From Schlegelella_A sp963778525 (GTDB lineage: Bacteria; Pseudomonadota; Gammaproteobacteria; Burkholderiales; Burkholderiaceae_C): a stretch of DNA of 64,000 nt. Under the pieces are notes generated by a model. The model was given only the letters and a program-made list of their open reading frames with translations. It ran no database searches and was not told the DNA's origin. Each line of letters opens with the position of its first letter. The stretch's first letter is position 1. Positions 45,781 to 55,030 of the stretch are shown here, in pieces. The position numbers were made by a program, and so were the translations under genes. Location of the stretch: contig CAVZUJ010000004.1 in NCBI GenBank assembly GCA_963778525.1, positions 124,001 through 188,000 of the forward strand. The letters run 5' to 3'.

Positions 45781-47690
45781 AGCCGGGCATCGAAGGTCCC
45801 TACGCCGACTTTCATCGCCGCTCCATCGAGGACCCGGACGGTTTCTGGGCCGAGCAGGCAAAGCTCATCGAATGGCAACGGCCGTTCGACACGGTCTGCG
45901 ATGCGAGCCAGCCGCCGTTCGTGCGATGGTTTGCCGGCGGCACCACGAACCTTTGCCACAACGCGGTCGACCGCCATCTCGCGGAGCGCGCGGACCAGCC
46001 GGCGCTCATTCACGTCTCCACCGAAACCGGCAGCGAAACCGTCTACACCTTCGCCGAGCTGCACGCCGAAGTGCAGCGCATGGCCGCGATCCTGCTGAGC
46101 CTCGGCGTGAGCCAGGGCGATCGCGTGCTCATCTACATGCCGATGATTGCGGAGGCGACCTTTGCGATGCTGGCCTGCGCCCGTATCGGCGCCATCCATT
46201 GCGTCGTCTTCGGCGGCTTTGCCAGCAGCAGCCTGGCCAATCGCATCGACGATGCCGAGCCGAAGGTCGTGGTCAGCGCTGATGCCGGCAGCCGGGCCGG
46301 CAAGGTCATGGCCTACAAGCCGCTGCTCGACGAGGCGATCGCCCTGGCCCGCCACAAGCCGCCGCAGGTGCTGCTCGTCGACCGGGGCCTTGCGCCATTG
46401 CCGATCACCCCTGGTCGCGACCACCGCTACGCGGCGCTGCGCCAGCGCCATTTCGAGGCACGCGTGCCCTGCGTCTGGGTCGATTCGACGCATCCGAGCT
46501 ACACGCTCTACACCAGCGGCACGACCGGCCGTCCCAAGGGCGTGCAGCGCGATACCGGCGGCTACGCCGTGGCGCTCGCCGCGAGCATGAAATACATCTT
46601 CTGCGGCCACGCGGGCGAAACGTATTTCTCCACCAGCGACATCGGCTGGGTCGTCGGCCACAGCTACATCGTCTACGGCCCGCTCATCGCCGGCATGGCG
46701 ACGATCATGTACGAGGGCCTGCCGATCCGGCCCGACCCGGGTATCTGGTGGCAGCTCGTCGAGAAATACAAGGTGACGGTGATGTTCACCGCGCCGACTG
46801 CGATCCGCGTCCTGAAGAAGCAGGATCCGAAATACCTGCGCCAATACGACCTGTCGAGCCTGCGCGCGCTCTTCCTCGCCGGCGAGCCGCTCGACGAGCC
46901 GACGGCAGCGTGGATCGGCGATGCGATCGACAAGCCGATCATCGACAACTACTGGCAGACCGAGAGCGGCTGGCCGATCCTGACGATCGCCAACGGCGTC
47001 GCCCCGGCGCCCAGCAAGCTCGGCAGCCCGGGCGTGCCGATGTACGGCTTCGACGTGAAGATCATCGACGAGGCGACCGGCCAGCCGATCACCGAGGCGA
47101 ATCGCAAGGGCGTGGTCGTCATCGAAGGGCCGACTCCGCCCGGATTCATGCAGACCGTCTGGAACGACGACGAGCGTTTCGTCGAGACCTACTGGCACAG
47201 CATCGCCGGGCGCGAGGTCTACAACACCTTCGACTGGGGCATCCGTGATGCCGACGGCTACTACTTCATCCTCGGCCGCACCGACGACGTGATCAATGTC
47301 GCCGGCCACCGCCTCGGCACGCGCGAGATCGAGGAAAGCATCTCGAGCCATCCGAACGTCGCCGAAGTGGCCGTCGTCGGCGTCGCCGATGCGTTGAAGG
47401 GCCAGGTGGCGATGGCCTTCGTGGTCGCCCGCGACGGCGCTGCCCTCGTGGAGCTGGCCGGGCGAATGAGCCTCGAAGGCGACATCATGCAGACCGTCCA
47501 TGGCCAGCTCGGCGCGCTGGCGCGGCCGGCACGCGTGCACTTCGTGAACGGCCTGCCGAAGACGCGTTCCGGCAAGCTCCTGCGCCGCGCCATCCAGGCG
47601 ATCTGCGAAAACCGCGACCCGGGCGACCTGACCACGATCGAGGATCCGGCGGCGCTGCAGGCGATGCGCGACGTGCTTGGCGCGGCCTGA
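45777..47690 (+). CDS. prpE: PrpE-like propionyl/short-chain acyl-CoA synthetase
   Basis: An AMP-forming synthetase of 637 residues that activates a short-chain carboxylate to its CoA thioester. It shows the ACS N-terminus (YADFHRRSIEDPDGFWAEQA), VDRHLAERADQPALIHVS, the P-loop YTSGTTGRPKGVQRDTGGY, NYWQTESGWPI, the A8 GRTDDVINVAGHRLGTREIEE and the catalytic Lys in TRSGKLLRRAIQ. That pattern fits PrpE better than acetyl-CoA synthetase. GGAGG lies 8 bases before ATG 45777. Coupling to the HpaB-fold gene suggests the true substrate may be a hydroxylated or unsaturated C3-C4 acid; this is inference. Confidence 0.88.
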   Translation: MKPGIEGPYADFHRRSIEDPDGFWAEQAKLIEWQRPFDTVCDASQPPFVRWFAGGTTNLCHNAVDRHLAERADQPALIHVSTETGSETVYTFAELHAEVQRMAAILLSLGVSQGDRVLIYMPMIAEATFAMLACARIGAIHCVVFGGFASSSLANRIDDAEPKVVVSADAGSRAGKVMAYKPLLDEAIALARHKPPQVLLVDRGLAPLPITPGRDHRYAALRQRHFEARVPCVWVDSTHPSYTLYTSGTTGRPKGVQRDTGGYAVALAASMKYIFCGHAGETYFSTSDIGWVVGHSYIVYGPLIAGMATIMYEGLPIRPDPGIWWQLVEKYKVTVMFTAPTAIRVLKKQDPKYLRQYDLSSLRALFLAGEPLDEPTAAWIGDAIDKPIIDNYWQTESGWPILTIANGVAPAPSKLGSPGVPMYGFDVKIIDEATGQPITEANRKGVVVIEGPTPPGFMQTVWNDDERFVETYWHSIAGREVYNTFDWGIRDADGYYFILGRTDDVINVAGHRLGTREIEESISSHPNVAEVAVVGVADALKGQVAMAFVVARDGAALVELAGRMSLEGDIMQTVHGQLGALARPARVHFVNGLPKTRSGKLLRRAIQAICENRDPGDLTTIEDPAALQAMRDVLGAA

Positions 47691-47788
47691 CCCCGCAAAT
47701 CGGTCGTCTGTCGCAATCCGGGCCGCGCCCGCGCGCAGCCGCGCGTAGCATCGCCGCAGAGACTTTTCTCAGCCCATTCCGAGCGTTC

Positions 47789-49621
47789 ATGATCGTCAAC
47801 ACCTCGCCCCTGCGGTCCCTCCTTGTCGTGCTCTTTGCCCTCGTCGCGGGAGCCGCCGCGGCCCAGAGCAAGCCGCGCATCGACAAGGCTGCCGACCTGC
47901 CGAAGTTCACCTACAGGATCGATGGCAAGGTCGAAGACGTGGTTCGTTCGAAGGAAAAATTCGCGCCCTTTGCCGCCGCCGTTCGGCGCGACACGGAATC
48001 GGTCCTGGCCACCTACGACATCGCCGACAAGGCGAGTCGCAGCAGCCTGGTGGGCTTGCTCGCGACCCTCGACTACCTCGATGGCCGCTACGACAGCACG
48101 CTGGCGCGCGTGGCCGAGCTTCGCGCCCTGCAGGACAAACCGGCCGACAAGCTGATCGCCGGCCTGCGCCTGAGGGCGATGGCGCTTGCCGCGAAGGCCC
48201 ATGGGCCGACCGGCGACGCCTATCAGCGCGACCTGGCCGCGACGATGCGGCGCGAGCTCGAGCCGCTGCCCTACGCGCTGGTCGAGAACAACGTGAAGGA
48301 AGGCAAGGAGGGCGCCGAGCTGATGGGCGAAGCGTTGATCCTCGGGCGCATCCGCGAAGTGGTGCAGCCGATCGTCGACCAGAACGGCGCGCTCAGCTCC
48401 GACTTCGCGCCCGGCATCGTCTCGGCGCGCTTCGCGCTCCTGGACGTGCTGCCGCTCAAGCAGACGCTCGTCAGCGTCTATTCCGGCTACCTCGACGCGC
48501 ACCAGGTCGCCAAGGCCGACATCTGGGCGGCGCGCGACGTCGCGCTGACGCCGGCGCAGACGCGCGGCGACGTCGTGCTCGGCATCTGGGACAGCGGCGT
48601 CGATACCGCGCTCTATCCCGGCCAGATCGTGCGCAACGGCGACCGGCCGGCGGTGATCGCCTTCGACAAGTACAGCCGGCCGTCGACCGGTGAATTGATG
48701 CCTCTGCCGCCTTCGGCGCAAGGCCGGATCGCGGAGATGACCGGCCGCATCAAGGGATTTTCCGACCTGCAGTCGAACATCGACAGCAAGGAGGCCGGCG
48801 CCGTCAAGGCCTACCTCTCCGGCCTGACGCCCGATCAGTACAAGCCGGCGATCGAAGAGCTCAGCATGGCCGGCGATTTCTCGCACGGCACGCACGTGGC
48901 CGGCATCGCGCTCGCGGGCAACCCGGCGGCGCGCCTGGTGGTGGGCCGCATCGAGTTCGGCTACACGCTCAAGCCCGACCCGTGCCCGAGCAGCGAGCTC
49001 GCGGAGCGCGACGCGCGCGCCTCCCAGGCCTACGTCGATTTCTTCAAGGCGCAGCACGCCCGCGTCGTCAACATGAGTTGGGGCGGCAGCGTCGGCGACT
49101 TCGAGTCGGACCTCGAGAAGTGCGGCATCGGCAAGACCGCCGACGAGCGCAAGGCGCTGGCCCGCAAGTACTTCGACATCCAGAAGGACTCGTTGACCAA
49201 GGCATTCGCGAGCGCGCCGGAAATCCTCTTCGTCACGGCGGCCGGCAACAGCAACGACGACGCCAGCTTCATCGAGAGCGTGCCGAGCGGCATCGTCCTG
49301 CCCAATCTGCTGACGGTGGGTGCGGTCGACAGCGCCGGCGAGGAGGCCTCGTTCACGAGCTACGGGCCGACGGTCAAGGTCCACGCCGACGGCTACCAGG
49401 TCGAGAGCTACCTGCCAGGCGGCGCGAAGGTGGCGCTTTCGGGCACCTCGATGGCGTCGCCGGAGGTCACCAACCTCGCCGGCAAGCTGCTTGCGGTGAA
49501 CCCGAAGCTGACGCCGACGGAGCTGATCCGCATCATCACCGAAACGGCCGATCGTTCAGCCGACGGCCGGCGCAACCTCGTCGATCCGAAAAAGGCCCTT
49601 GCCGCGGCGCTGGCCGCCTGA
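47789..49621 (+). CDS. Secreted subtilisin-like serine protease (S8) with long Asp-His insertion
   Basis: The 610-residue precursor has a signal peptide (SLLVVLFALVAGAAAAQS), an uncharacterised 240-residue helical N-terminal region, and an S8 domain: Asp268 in GIWDSGVD, His366 in SHGTHVAGIALAG, Asn487 in TAAGNSND and Ser554 in SGTSMASPEV. Asp and His are 98 residues apart, much more than in classical subtilases, and the insert contains YSRPSTGELMPLPPSAQ and helical sequence. The catalytic set is complete, so activity is expected. No C-terminal anchor is evident. It is convergent with phoH, the two stop codons being directly adjacent. Confidence 0.88.
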   Translation: MIVNTSPLRSLLVVLFALVAGAAAAQSKPRIDKAADLPKFTYRIDGKVEDVVRSKEKFAPFAAAVRRDTESVLATYDIADKASRSSLVGLLATLDYLDGRYDSTLARVAELRALQDKPADKLIAGLRLRAMALAAKAHGPTGDAYQRDLAATMRRELEPLPYALVENNVKEGKEGAELMGEALILGRIREVVQPIVDQNGALSSDFAPGIVSARFALLDVLPLKQTLVSVYSGYLDAHQVAKADIWAARDVALTPAQTRGDVVLGIWDSGVDTALYPGQIVRNGDRPAVIAFDKYSRPSTGELMPLPPSAQGRIAEMTGRIKGFSDLQSNIDSKEAGAVKAYLSGLTPDQYKPAIEELSMAGDFSHGTHVAGIALAGNPAARLVVGRIEFGYTLKPDPCPSSELAERDARASQAYVDFFKAQHARVVNMSWGGSVGDFESDLEKCGIGKTADERKALARKYFDIQKDSLTKAFASAPEILFVTAAGNSNDDASFIESVPSGIVLPNLLTVGAVDSAGEEASFTSYGPTVKVHADGYQVESYLPGGAKVALSGTSMASPEVTNLAGKLLAVNPKLTPTELIRIITETADRSADGRRNLVDPKKALAAALAA

Positions 49622-51277
49622 TCAGAGCACTTCGGAGGCGAAGTCGGCGAGGCGCGAGCGCTCGCCGCGGGCAAGCGTGACGTGGCCCGAATGGGCCCAG
49701 CCCTTGAAGCGGTCGACGGCGTAGGTGAGGCCCGAACTGCCCTCGGTGAGGTAGGGCGTGTCGATCTGCGCCAGGTTGCCGAGGCAGACGATCTTGGTGC
49801 CCGGGCCGGCGCGCGTGATCAGCGTCTTCATCTGCTTGGGCGTCAGGTTCTGCGCCTCGTCGATGATCACGAACTTGTTCAGGAAGGTGCGCCCGCGCAT
49901 GAAGTTCAGGCTCTTGATCTTGATCTTCGAGCGGACCAGGTCGTTGGTGGCGGCGCGACCCCATTCGCCGGCGCCGCTGTCGGTGCGCGAGAGCACTTCG
50001 AGGTTGTCGTCGAGCGCGCCCATCCACGGGCCCATCTTTTCTTCTTCGGTGCCCGGCAGGAAGCCGATGTCTTCGCCGACCGGCACGGTGACGCGGGTGA
50101 CGATGATCTCGGTGTAGCGCCGGTCATCCATCACCTGCGCCAGGCCGGAGGCCAGCGACATCAGCGTCTTGCCCGAGCCGGCCGTGCCGGTCAGGGTGAT
50201 GAAGTCGCACTCCGGATCCATCAGCAGGTTGAAGGCGAAGTTCTGGTCGCGGTTGCGCGCGGTCACGCCCCAGATCGAGTTCTTCTGGTGGGTGTAGTCC
50301 TTGAGCGTGCGCAGCACCGCGGTCTTGCCGGTGATCTCGATCACCTTGGCGTAGAGCGACGCCGCGCCGGGTGCTTCGAGATAGACGAACTGGTTGATGA
50401 GCAGCTGCGGCAGGATCGGGCCGCTGACGCGGTAGTAGGTGAGGCCGCTCTGCTGCCAGCTCTCCATCGTCTTGCCGTGCTTGTCCCAGAAGTCGGCAGG
50501 GAGCTGGAGAACGCCGGTGTAGAGCAGGTCGCCGTCTTCGAGCGTCTTGTCGTTGAAGTAGTCTTCCGCCGGCAGGCCGAGCGCACGCGCCTTGATGCGC
50601 ATGTTGATGTCCTTCGACACCAGCACCACGTCGCGTCCGGGTTGCTGCTCGCGCAGCGCTTTCACGACCCCGAGGATCTGGTTGTCGGCCTTGCCCTGCG
50701 GCAAGCCCTGCGGCAGGCTGACGTGGATCAGGTCGGTCTGGAAGAACAGCTTGCCGCCGGCTTCGCGGTGGCCGGTTCGATTCAAGGCCAGCCCTTCGGC
50801 GCGGCCGCTGGCATCGCGCGTCGGCATGTCGGCGGCGAGGCCGTCGAGGTCGCGACTCACCTGGCGCGCGTTGCGCGCCACCTCGGTCATGCCGCGCTTG
50901 TGCCCGTCGAGCTCCTCGAGCGTGATCATCGGCAGATAGATGTCGTGCTCCTCGAAGCGGAACAGCGACGTCGGATCGTGCATCAGCACGTTGGTGTCGA
51001 GGACGAACAGCGTCGTCGGGCCGTTGCTGCGCGGCCGCTTCTTCTCGCGTTCCGGGCGCGGCGGCATCGATGCTGGCGGCGGCGGGGCCTGGAGCACCGC
51101 CGGCGGCAAGGCCGCGACCTGCGCTTGACCCTGGTTGGAAAGCTCGAGCAGGGCCGGCGCCACGGGCTCGGCCGCGGGCCGCTCGCGACGGGCTCGCTTG
51201 CCGGCGGCGCCAGGAGCGTCGAACGCGTCCGGGCTCAGGAAATCGGCGCGCTTGGCCGGCGGCTTGGGCAGGGGCAT
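49622..51277 (-). CDS. PhoH-family ATPase with N-terminal PIN domain (YlaK-like)
   Basis: A 551-residue protein with a low-complexity Pro/Ala/Arg N-terminus (1-85), a PIN-type nuclease domain (TLFVLDTNVLMHDP, ITLEELDGHKRGMTE, VVLVSKDINMRIKA), and a PhoH helicase-like ATPase domain with Walker A TLTGTAGSGKT and Walker B KFVIIDEAQNLTPKQMK. PIN-PhoH proteins are RNA helicase/nuclease candidates. It lies 91 bases downstream of bcp on the same strand. Its stop TGA is back to back with that of the subtilase. Function beyond RNA metabolism is uncertain. Confidence 0.92.
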   Translation of the reverse strand: MPLPKPPAKRADFLSPDAFDAPGAAGKRARRERPAAEPVAPALLELSNQGQAQVAALPPAVLQAPPPPASMPPRPEREKKRPRSNGPTTLFVLDTNVLMHDPTSLFRFEEHDIYLPMITLEELDGHKRGMTEVARNARQVSRDLDGLAADMPTRDASGRAEGLALNRTGHREAGGKLFFQTDLIHVSLPQGLPQGKADNQILGVVKALREQQPGRDVVLVSKDINMRIKARALGLPAEDYFNDKTLEDGDLLYTGVLQLPADFWDKHGKTMESWQQSGLTYYRVSGPILPQLLINQFVYLEAPGAASLYAKVIEITGKTAVLRTLKDYTHQKNSIWGVTARNRDQNFAFNLLMDPECDFITLTGTAGSGKTLMSLASGLAQVMDDRRYTEIIVTRVTVPVGEDIGFLPGTEEEKMGPWMGALDDNLEVLSRTDSGAGEWGRAATNDLVRSKIKIKSLNFMRGRTFLNKFVIIDEAQNLTPKQMKTLITRAGPGTKIVCLGNLAQIDTPYLTEGSSGLTYAVDRFKGWAHSGHVTLARGERSRLADFASEVL

Positions 51278-51368
51278 GGAGACTCTCGATCAGTGGGCGC
51301 CGAACGGGCGGAGGCCGGCGCGAGGGACGGACATGTGCCGTGCCGAAATGGAAGGCGGGGCGAGGTGC

Positions 51369-51845
51369 TCAGCCGGCCTTCTTGATGGCCTTGACGGCCT
51401 TGAGCACTTCCTCGACGTGGCCGGTGACCGTGAGGCCGCGCCACTCGTTGCGCAGCACGCCGTTGGCGTCGATCAGGAAGGTGCTGCGCTCGATGCCCTT
51501 GACCTTCTTGCCGTACATGATCTTGTTCTTGACCACGCCGAACATGTGGCAGAGCTTTTCTTCGGTATCGGCAATCAGCTCGAAGGGCAGCTCGAGGTTG
51601 GCCTTGAAGCGGTCGTGCGAAGCCATGTTGTCGCGCGACACGCCGAACAGCACGGCGCCGGCCTTGACGAAGTCCTTGTAGTGATCGCGGAACTGCATCG
51701 CCTCGGTGGTGCAGCCGGGCGTGTTGTCCTTGGGGTAGAAATAGAGGACGACGATCTTGCCGGCGTAGGCCTGCGGCGTGAACTTCACTCCCCCCGTTGC
51801 AAGCGCTTCAAATTCCGGTACAGGTTTATTGAGGGCAGGCGTCAT
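51369..51845 (-). CDS. bcp: Thioredoxin-dependent peroxiredoxin Bcp
   Basis: A 158-residue peroxiredoxin that reduces peroxides. The peroxidatic Cys is in KDNTPGCTTEAMQFRDHY. The resolving Cys that follows five residues later in E. coli Bcp is Met here; another Cys occurs in EEKLCHMFGV. ATG 51845 gives MTPALNKPVPEFEAL. A good -10, TATAAT, lies 52 bases upstream. Probably cotranscribed with phoH downstream. Confidence 0.94.
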   Translation of the reverse strand: MTPALNKPVPEFEALATGGVKFTPQAYAGKIVVLYFYPKDNTPGCTTEAMQFRDHYKDFVKAGAVLFGVSRDNMASHDRFKANLELPFELIADTEEKLCHMFGVVKNKIMYGKKVKGIERSTFLIDANGVLRNEWRGLTVTGHVEEVLKAVKAIKKAG

Positions 51846-51896
51846 GAAGCTCTTGTCGCTGATTGTCACTGCCCACGGCGCGGGGCGTAACCATCG

Positions 51897-51902
51897 ATTA
51901 TA
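51897..51902 (-). promoter_or_regulatory. Candidate -10 element for bcp
   Basis: Read on the minus strand this is a perfect TATAAT, 52 bases before the bcp ATG and downstream of the Mth938-type gene. The -35 position (TCGGGC) does not match, so the call rests on the -10 alone. Confidence 0.45.
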
Positions 51903-51939
51903 GGGCTTGGCATCTCCCCGCCCGAGGCTGCCTGCGGCG

Positions 51940-52329
51940 TCAGCCGGCGGAAGCGCTGCTGTCGAAAAGCAGCGCGGCGACCACCGAGCGGCTTTCCGCA
52001 AGCAGGACGTTGTAGGTGCGGCAAGCCGCCGCCGTGTCCATCGTCTCGAATCCGATCCCGGCCTCGATCAGCGGCCGCCACAGGGCGGGTGCCGGAAAGC
52101 GCAGGCGCGGACCGCTGCCGAAGATCACGAGCTCGGGCGCCAGTGCCGCGAGGCGGTCGAAATGGGCGGCGGTCAGCGCGTCGAACGACGCTGCCCGCCA
52201 GGCGAAGGGCGGGGCGGTCCACGGCACGACGACGCTTTCGGTCCAGGTGACCCCGTTGACGACGACCCCGTCCGGGCCGTGCCGGGCGATCGCGTTCTGG
52301 CCCTCCATCCGGTCGGCGCGCATTTTCAT
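51940..52329 (-). CDS. Mth938-domain (DUF498) protein
   Basis: A 129-residue protein with the Mth938/NDUFAF3-like fold signature: VVVNGVTWTESVVVPW near the N-terminus, LVIFGSGPRLRFP in the centre and FETMDTAAACRTYNVLLAESRSVVAALL near the end. Mitochondrial relatives assist complex I assembly; bacterial members are uncharacterised. Starts at 52329 or 52323 are both possible. It is divergent from the aminotransferase gene. Confidence 0.85.
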   Translation of the reverse strand: MKMRADRMEGQNAIARHGPDGVVVNGVTWTESVVVPWTAPPFAWRAASFDALTAAHFDRLAALAPELVIFGSGPRLRFPAPALWRPLIEAGIGFETMDTAAACRTYNVLLAESRSVVAALLFDSSASAG

Positions 52330-52441
52330 GCGCCGATTATCGGAGAGCAGCGCGGCATGCCGGTGGAGTCGCAGGGGCCGGCCTGCAACCCCTGTGGTCA
52401 AATATCCGCCCCTTCCGTCGCGCCTCGCAGGAGCCCTTTTC

Positions 52442-53667
52442 GTGCAGCCTCTTCTCAAGTCGAGCAAGCTCGCCAACGTCTGCTACGACATCCGCGGGCC
52501 GGTGCTCGAGAAGGCGCGGCAGATGGAGGAAGAGGGCCAGCACATCATCAAGCTGAACATCGGCAACCTCGCCGTGTTCGGCCTCGAGCCGCCCGACGAG
52601 ATCGTGCAGGACATGATCCGCAACCTGCCGAACTCGGCCGGCTATACCGACTCGAAGGGCTTGTTCGCGCCGCGCCGCGCGGTGGTTCACTACACGCAGC
52701 AAAAGCATGTCCGGGGCGTGACTGTCGACGACGTCTTCCTCGGCAACGGCGCCTCCGAGCTGATCACCATGAGCATGAACGCGCTGCTCAACGACGGCGA
52801 CGAGGTGCTCATTCCGGCCCCGGACTATCCGCTCTGGACGGCCTCGGTGGCGCTCTCCGGCGGCACGCCGGTGCACTACATGTGCGACGAAGCCTCCGAC
52901 TGGCTGCCCGACCTCGACGACATGCGGCCCGGATCACGCCACGCACGCGTGCCCTCGTCGTGATCAATCCGAACAACCCCACCGGCGCGCTCTATCCGGA
53001 CGAAGTGCTCGAGAAGATCGTCGACCTGGCGCGCCGCCACGACCTCATCGTCTTCGCCGACGAGATCTACGACAAGACGCTGTACGACGGCTGCACGCAT
53101 ACCTCGATCGCATCGCTGGCCGACGACGTGCTCTTCCTGACCTTCAACGGCCTGTCGAAGAACTACCGCTCGTGCGGCTATCGCGCCGGCTGGATGGTCG
53201 TCTCCGGCGACAAGCGCCATGCCGGCGACTACATCGAGGGCCTCGGCATGCTGGCCTCGATGCGGCTGTGCTCGAACACGCCGGGCCAGCTCGCGATCCA
53301 GACGGCGCTGGGCGGCTACCAGAGCATCGACGACCTGGTCTGCCCGGGCGGCAGGCTGCGCCGGCAGCGCGATCTCGCACACGAGCTGCTGACCGCGATC
53401 CCGGGCGTCAGCTGCGTCAAGCCCAAGGCCGCGCTGTACATGTTTCCGAAGCTCGATCCGAAGCTCTATCCGATCGAGGACGACCAGCAATTCGCCTACG
53501 AGCTCCTGGCCGAGCAGAAGGTGCTGATCGTGCAGGGCACCGGCTTCAACTGGCCCCGGCCCGATCACATCCGCGTCGTCTTCCTGCCGAACTCCGACGA
53601 CCTCACCGACGCGATCGGTCGCATCGCCACCTTCCTCGATCACTACCGGACCCGGCACGCGCGATGA
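52442..53667 (+). CDS. PLP-dependent aminotransferase, AlaA/AlaC type; frame interrupted by -1 indel
   Basis: A class I aminotransferase (probable glutamate-pyruvate transaminase). The N-terminal part QPLLKSSKLANVCYDIRGPVLEKA, NIGNLAVFG, GNGASELITMSMNALL, DYPLWTASVALSGG and the later part VVINPNNPTGALYP, FADEIYDKTLYDG, NGLSKNYRSCGYRAGW (PLP Lys) are in two frames. Here one G is missing from GG at 52926-52927; restoring GGG gives DMRARITPRTRALVV and 408 residues. This is the only deletion among the window's frame breaks. The start is GTG 52442. It leads the hom-thrC cluster. Confidence 0.9.
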
Positions 53668-53689
53668 GCCAGCCGCGAGCCTCATCGCC

Positions 53690-55030
53690 ATGAACCCCAT
53701 CCGGGTCGGACTCCTCGGCGCCGGCATCGTCGGCACCGGCACCTTCGTCGTTCTGCAGCGCAACCAGGAAGAGATCCGGCGCCGGGCCGGGCGCGAGATT
53801 CGCATCACCCATATCGCCGACGTCGACATGGCGCGGGCCAGTGCGCTGGCTGCGGGCGCGGCCGAAGTGACGAACGACGCGCGGGCGGTGATCGCACGGC
53901 GGGATATCGACGTGATCGTCGAGCTGATCGGCGGCACGGGCATCGCGAAAGCGCTCGTGCTCGAGGCGATCGCTGCCGGCAAGCACGTGGTCACGGCCAA
54001 CAAGGCCCTGCTGGCGATCCACGGCACGGAGATCTTCGAGGCGGCGCGCAGGAAGGGTGTCGTCGTCGCCTTCGAGGCGGCGGTTGCCGGCGGCATTCCG
54101 ATCATCAAGGCGCTGCGCGAAGGGCTCACCGCCAACCGCATCGAGTGGATCGCCGGGATCATCAACGGCACGACCAATTTCATCCTCTCGGAAATGCGTG
54201 CGCGCGGCATCGACTTCGCCCAGGCGCTGGCCGAGGCGCAACGGCTCGGCTATGCCGAGGCGGATCCGAAGTTCGACATCGAGGGCATCGACGCGGCGCA
54301 CAAGGCGACCCTGGTGTCGGCGATTGCCTTCGGCGTGCCGGTGCAGTTCGCCAAGGCCTACGTCGAGGGCATCACGCAATTGAAGGCCGCCGACATCGCC
54401 TACGCCGAGCAGCTCGGCTACCGCATCAAGCTGCTGGCAATCACCAAGCGGCGCGATGCCTTCGAAGGACGTGCCGCCGGCATCGAGCTGCGTGTGCATC
54501 CGACGCTGGTGCCGGCCAAGCGGCTCATCGCCAATGTCGAAGGCGCGATGAACGCGGTGCTGGTGCAAGGCGACGCCGTGGGCACGACCCTCTATTACGG
54601 CAAGGGCGCGGGCGCCGAGCCGACCGCCTCGGCCGTGATCGCCGATCTGGTCGATCTGGCACGCCTGGCCAGCGCCGACCCCGATCACCGGGTCCCGCAT
54701 CTCGCCTTCCAGCCGGCGGCGATGCAGGATCTGTCGGTGCTGGGCATCGACGAGGTCGTCACCTCGTTCTATCTCCGCCTGCAGGTGGCCGACGTGGCCG
54801 GGGTGCTGGCCCGCGTCACCGGCATCCTGGCCGAGCACGGCATTTCCATCGACGCCCTGCTGCAGCGGCCGGCCGAGATCGGCACGCATGAAGGCGCGGC
54901 GCGCACCGACGTCATCATCCTCAGCCACGACACCGTCGAAGGGCGGATGACCCAGGCGATCGCGGCGATGCAGGCCCTGCCGACGGTGCTCGACAAGATC
55001 GTCCGCATTCGCAAGGAAGACCTCGGTTGA
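53690..55030 (+). CDS. hom: Homoserine dehydrogenase
   Basis: Reduces aspartate semialdehyde to homoserine for threonine and methionine. The 446-residue protein has the NAD(P)-binding GLLGAGIVGTGTFVVL, VVTANKALLA, the catalytic region EAAVAGGIPIIKALREGL, INGTTNFILSEM and ADPKFDIEGIDAAHKA, and a C-terminal ACT domain (LQVADVAGVLARVTGILAEHGISID) that gives threonine feedback control in relatives. No aspartokinase fusion. Overlaps thrC by 4 bases. Confidence 0.97.
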   Translation: MNPIRVGLLGAGIVGTGTFVVLQRNQEEIRRRAGREIRITHIADVDMARASALAAGAAEVTNDARAVIARRDIDVIVELIGGTGIAKALVLEAIAAGKHVVTANKALLAIHGTEIFEAARRKGVVVAFEAAVAGGIPIIKALREGLTANRIEWIAGIINGTTNFILSEMRARGIDFAQALAEAQRLGYAEADPKFDIEGIDAAHKATLVSAIAFGVPVQFAKAYVEGITQLKAADIAYAEQLGYRIKLLAITKRRDAFEGRAAGIELRVHPTLVPAKRLIANVEGAMNAVLVQGDAVGTTLYYGKGAGAEPTASAVIADLVDLARLASADPDHRVPHLAFQPAAMQDLSVLGIDEVVTSFYLRLQVADVAGVLARVTGILAEHGISIDALLQRPAEIGTHEGAARTDVIILSHDTVEGRMTQAIAAMQALPTVLDKIVRIRKEDLG

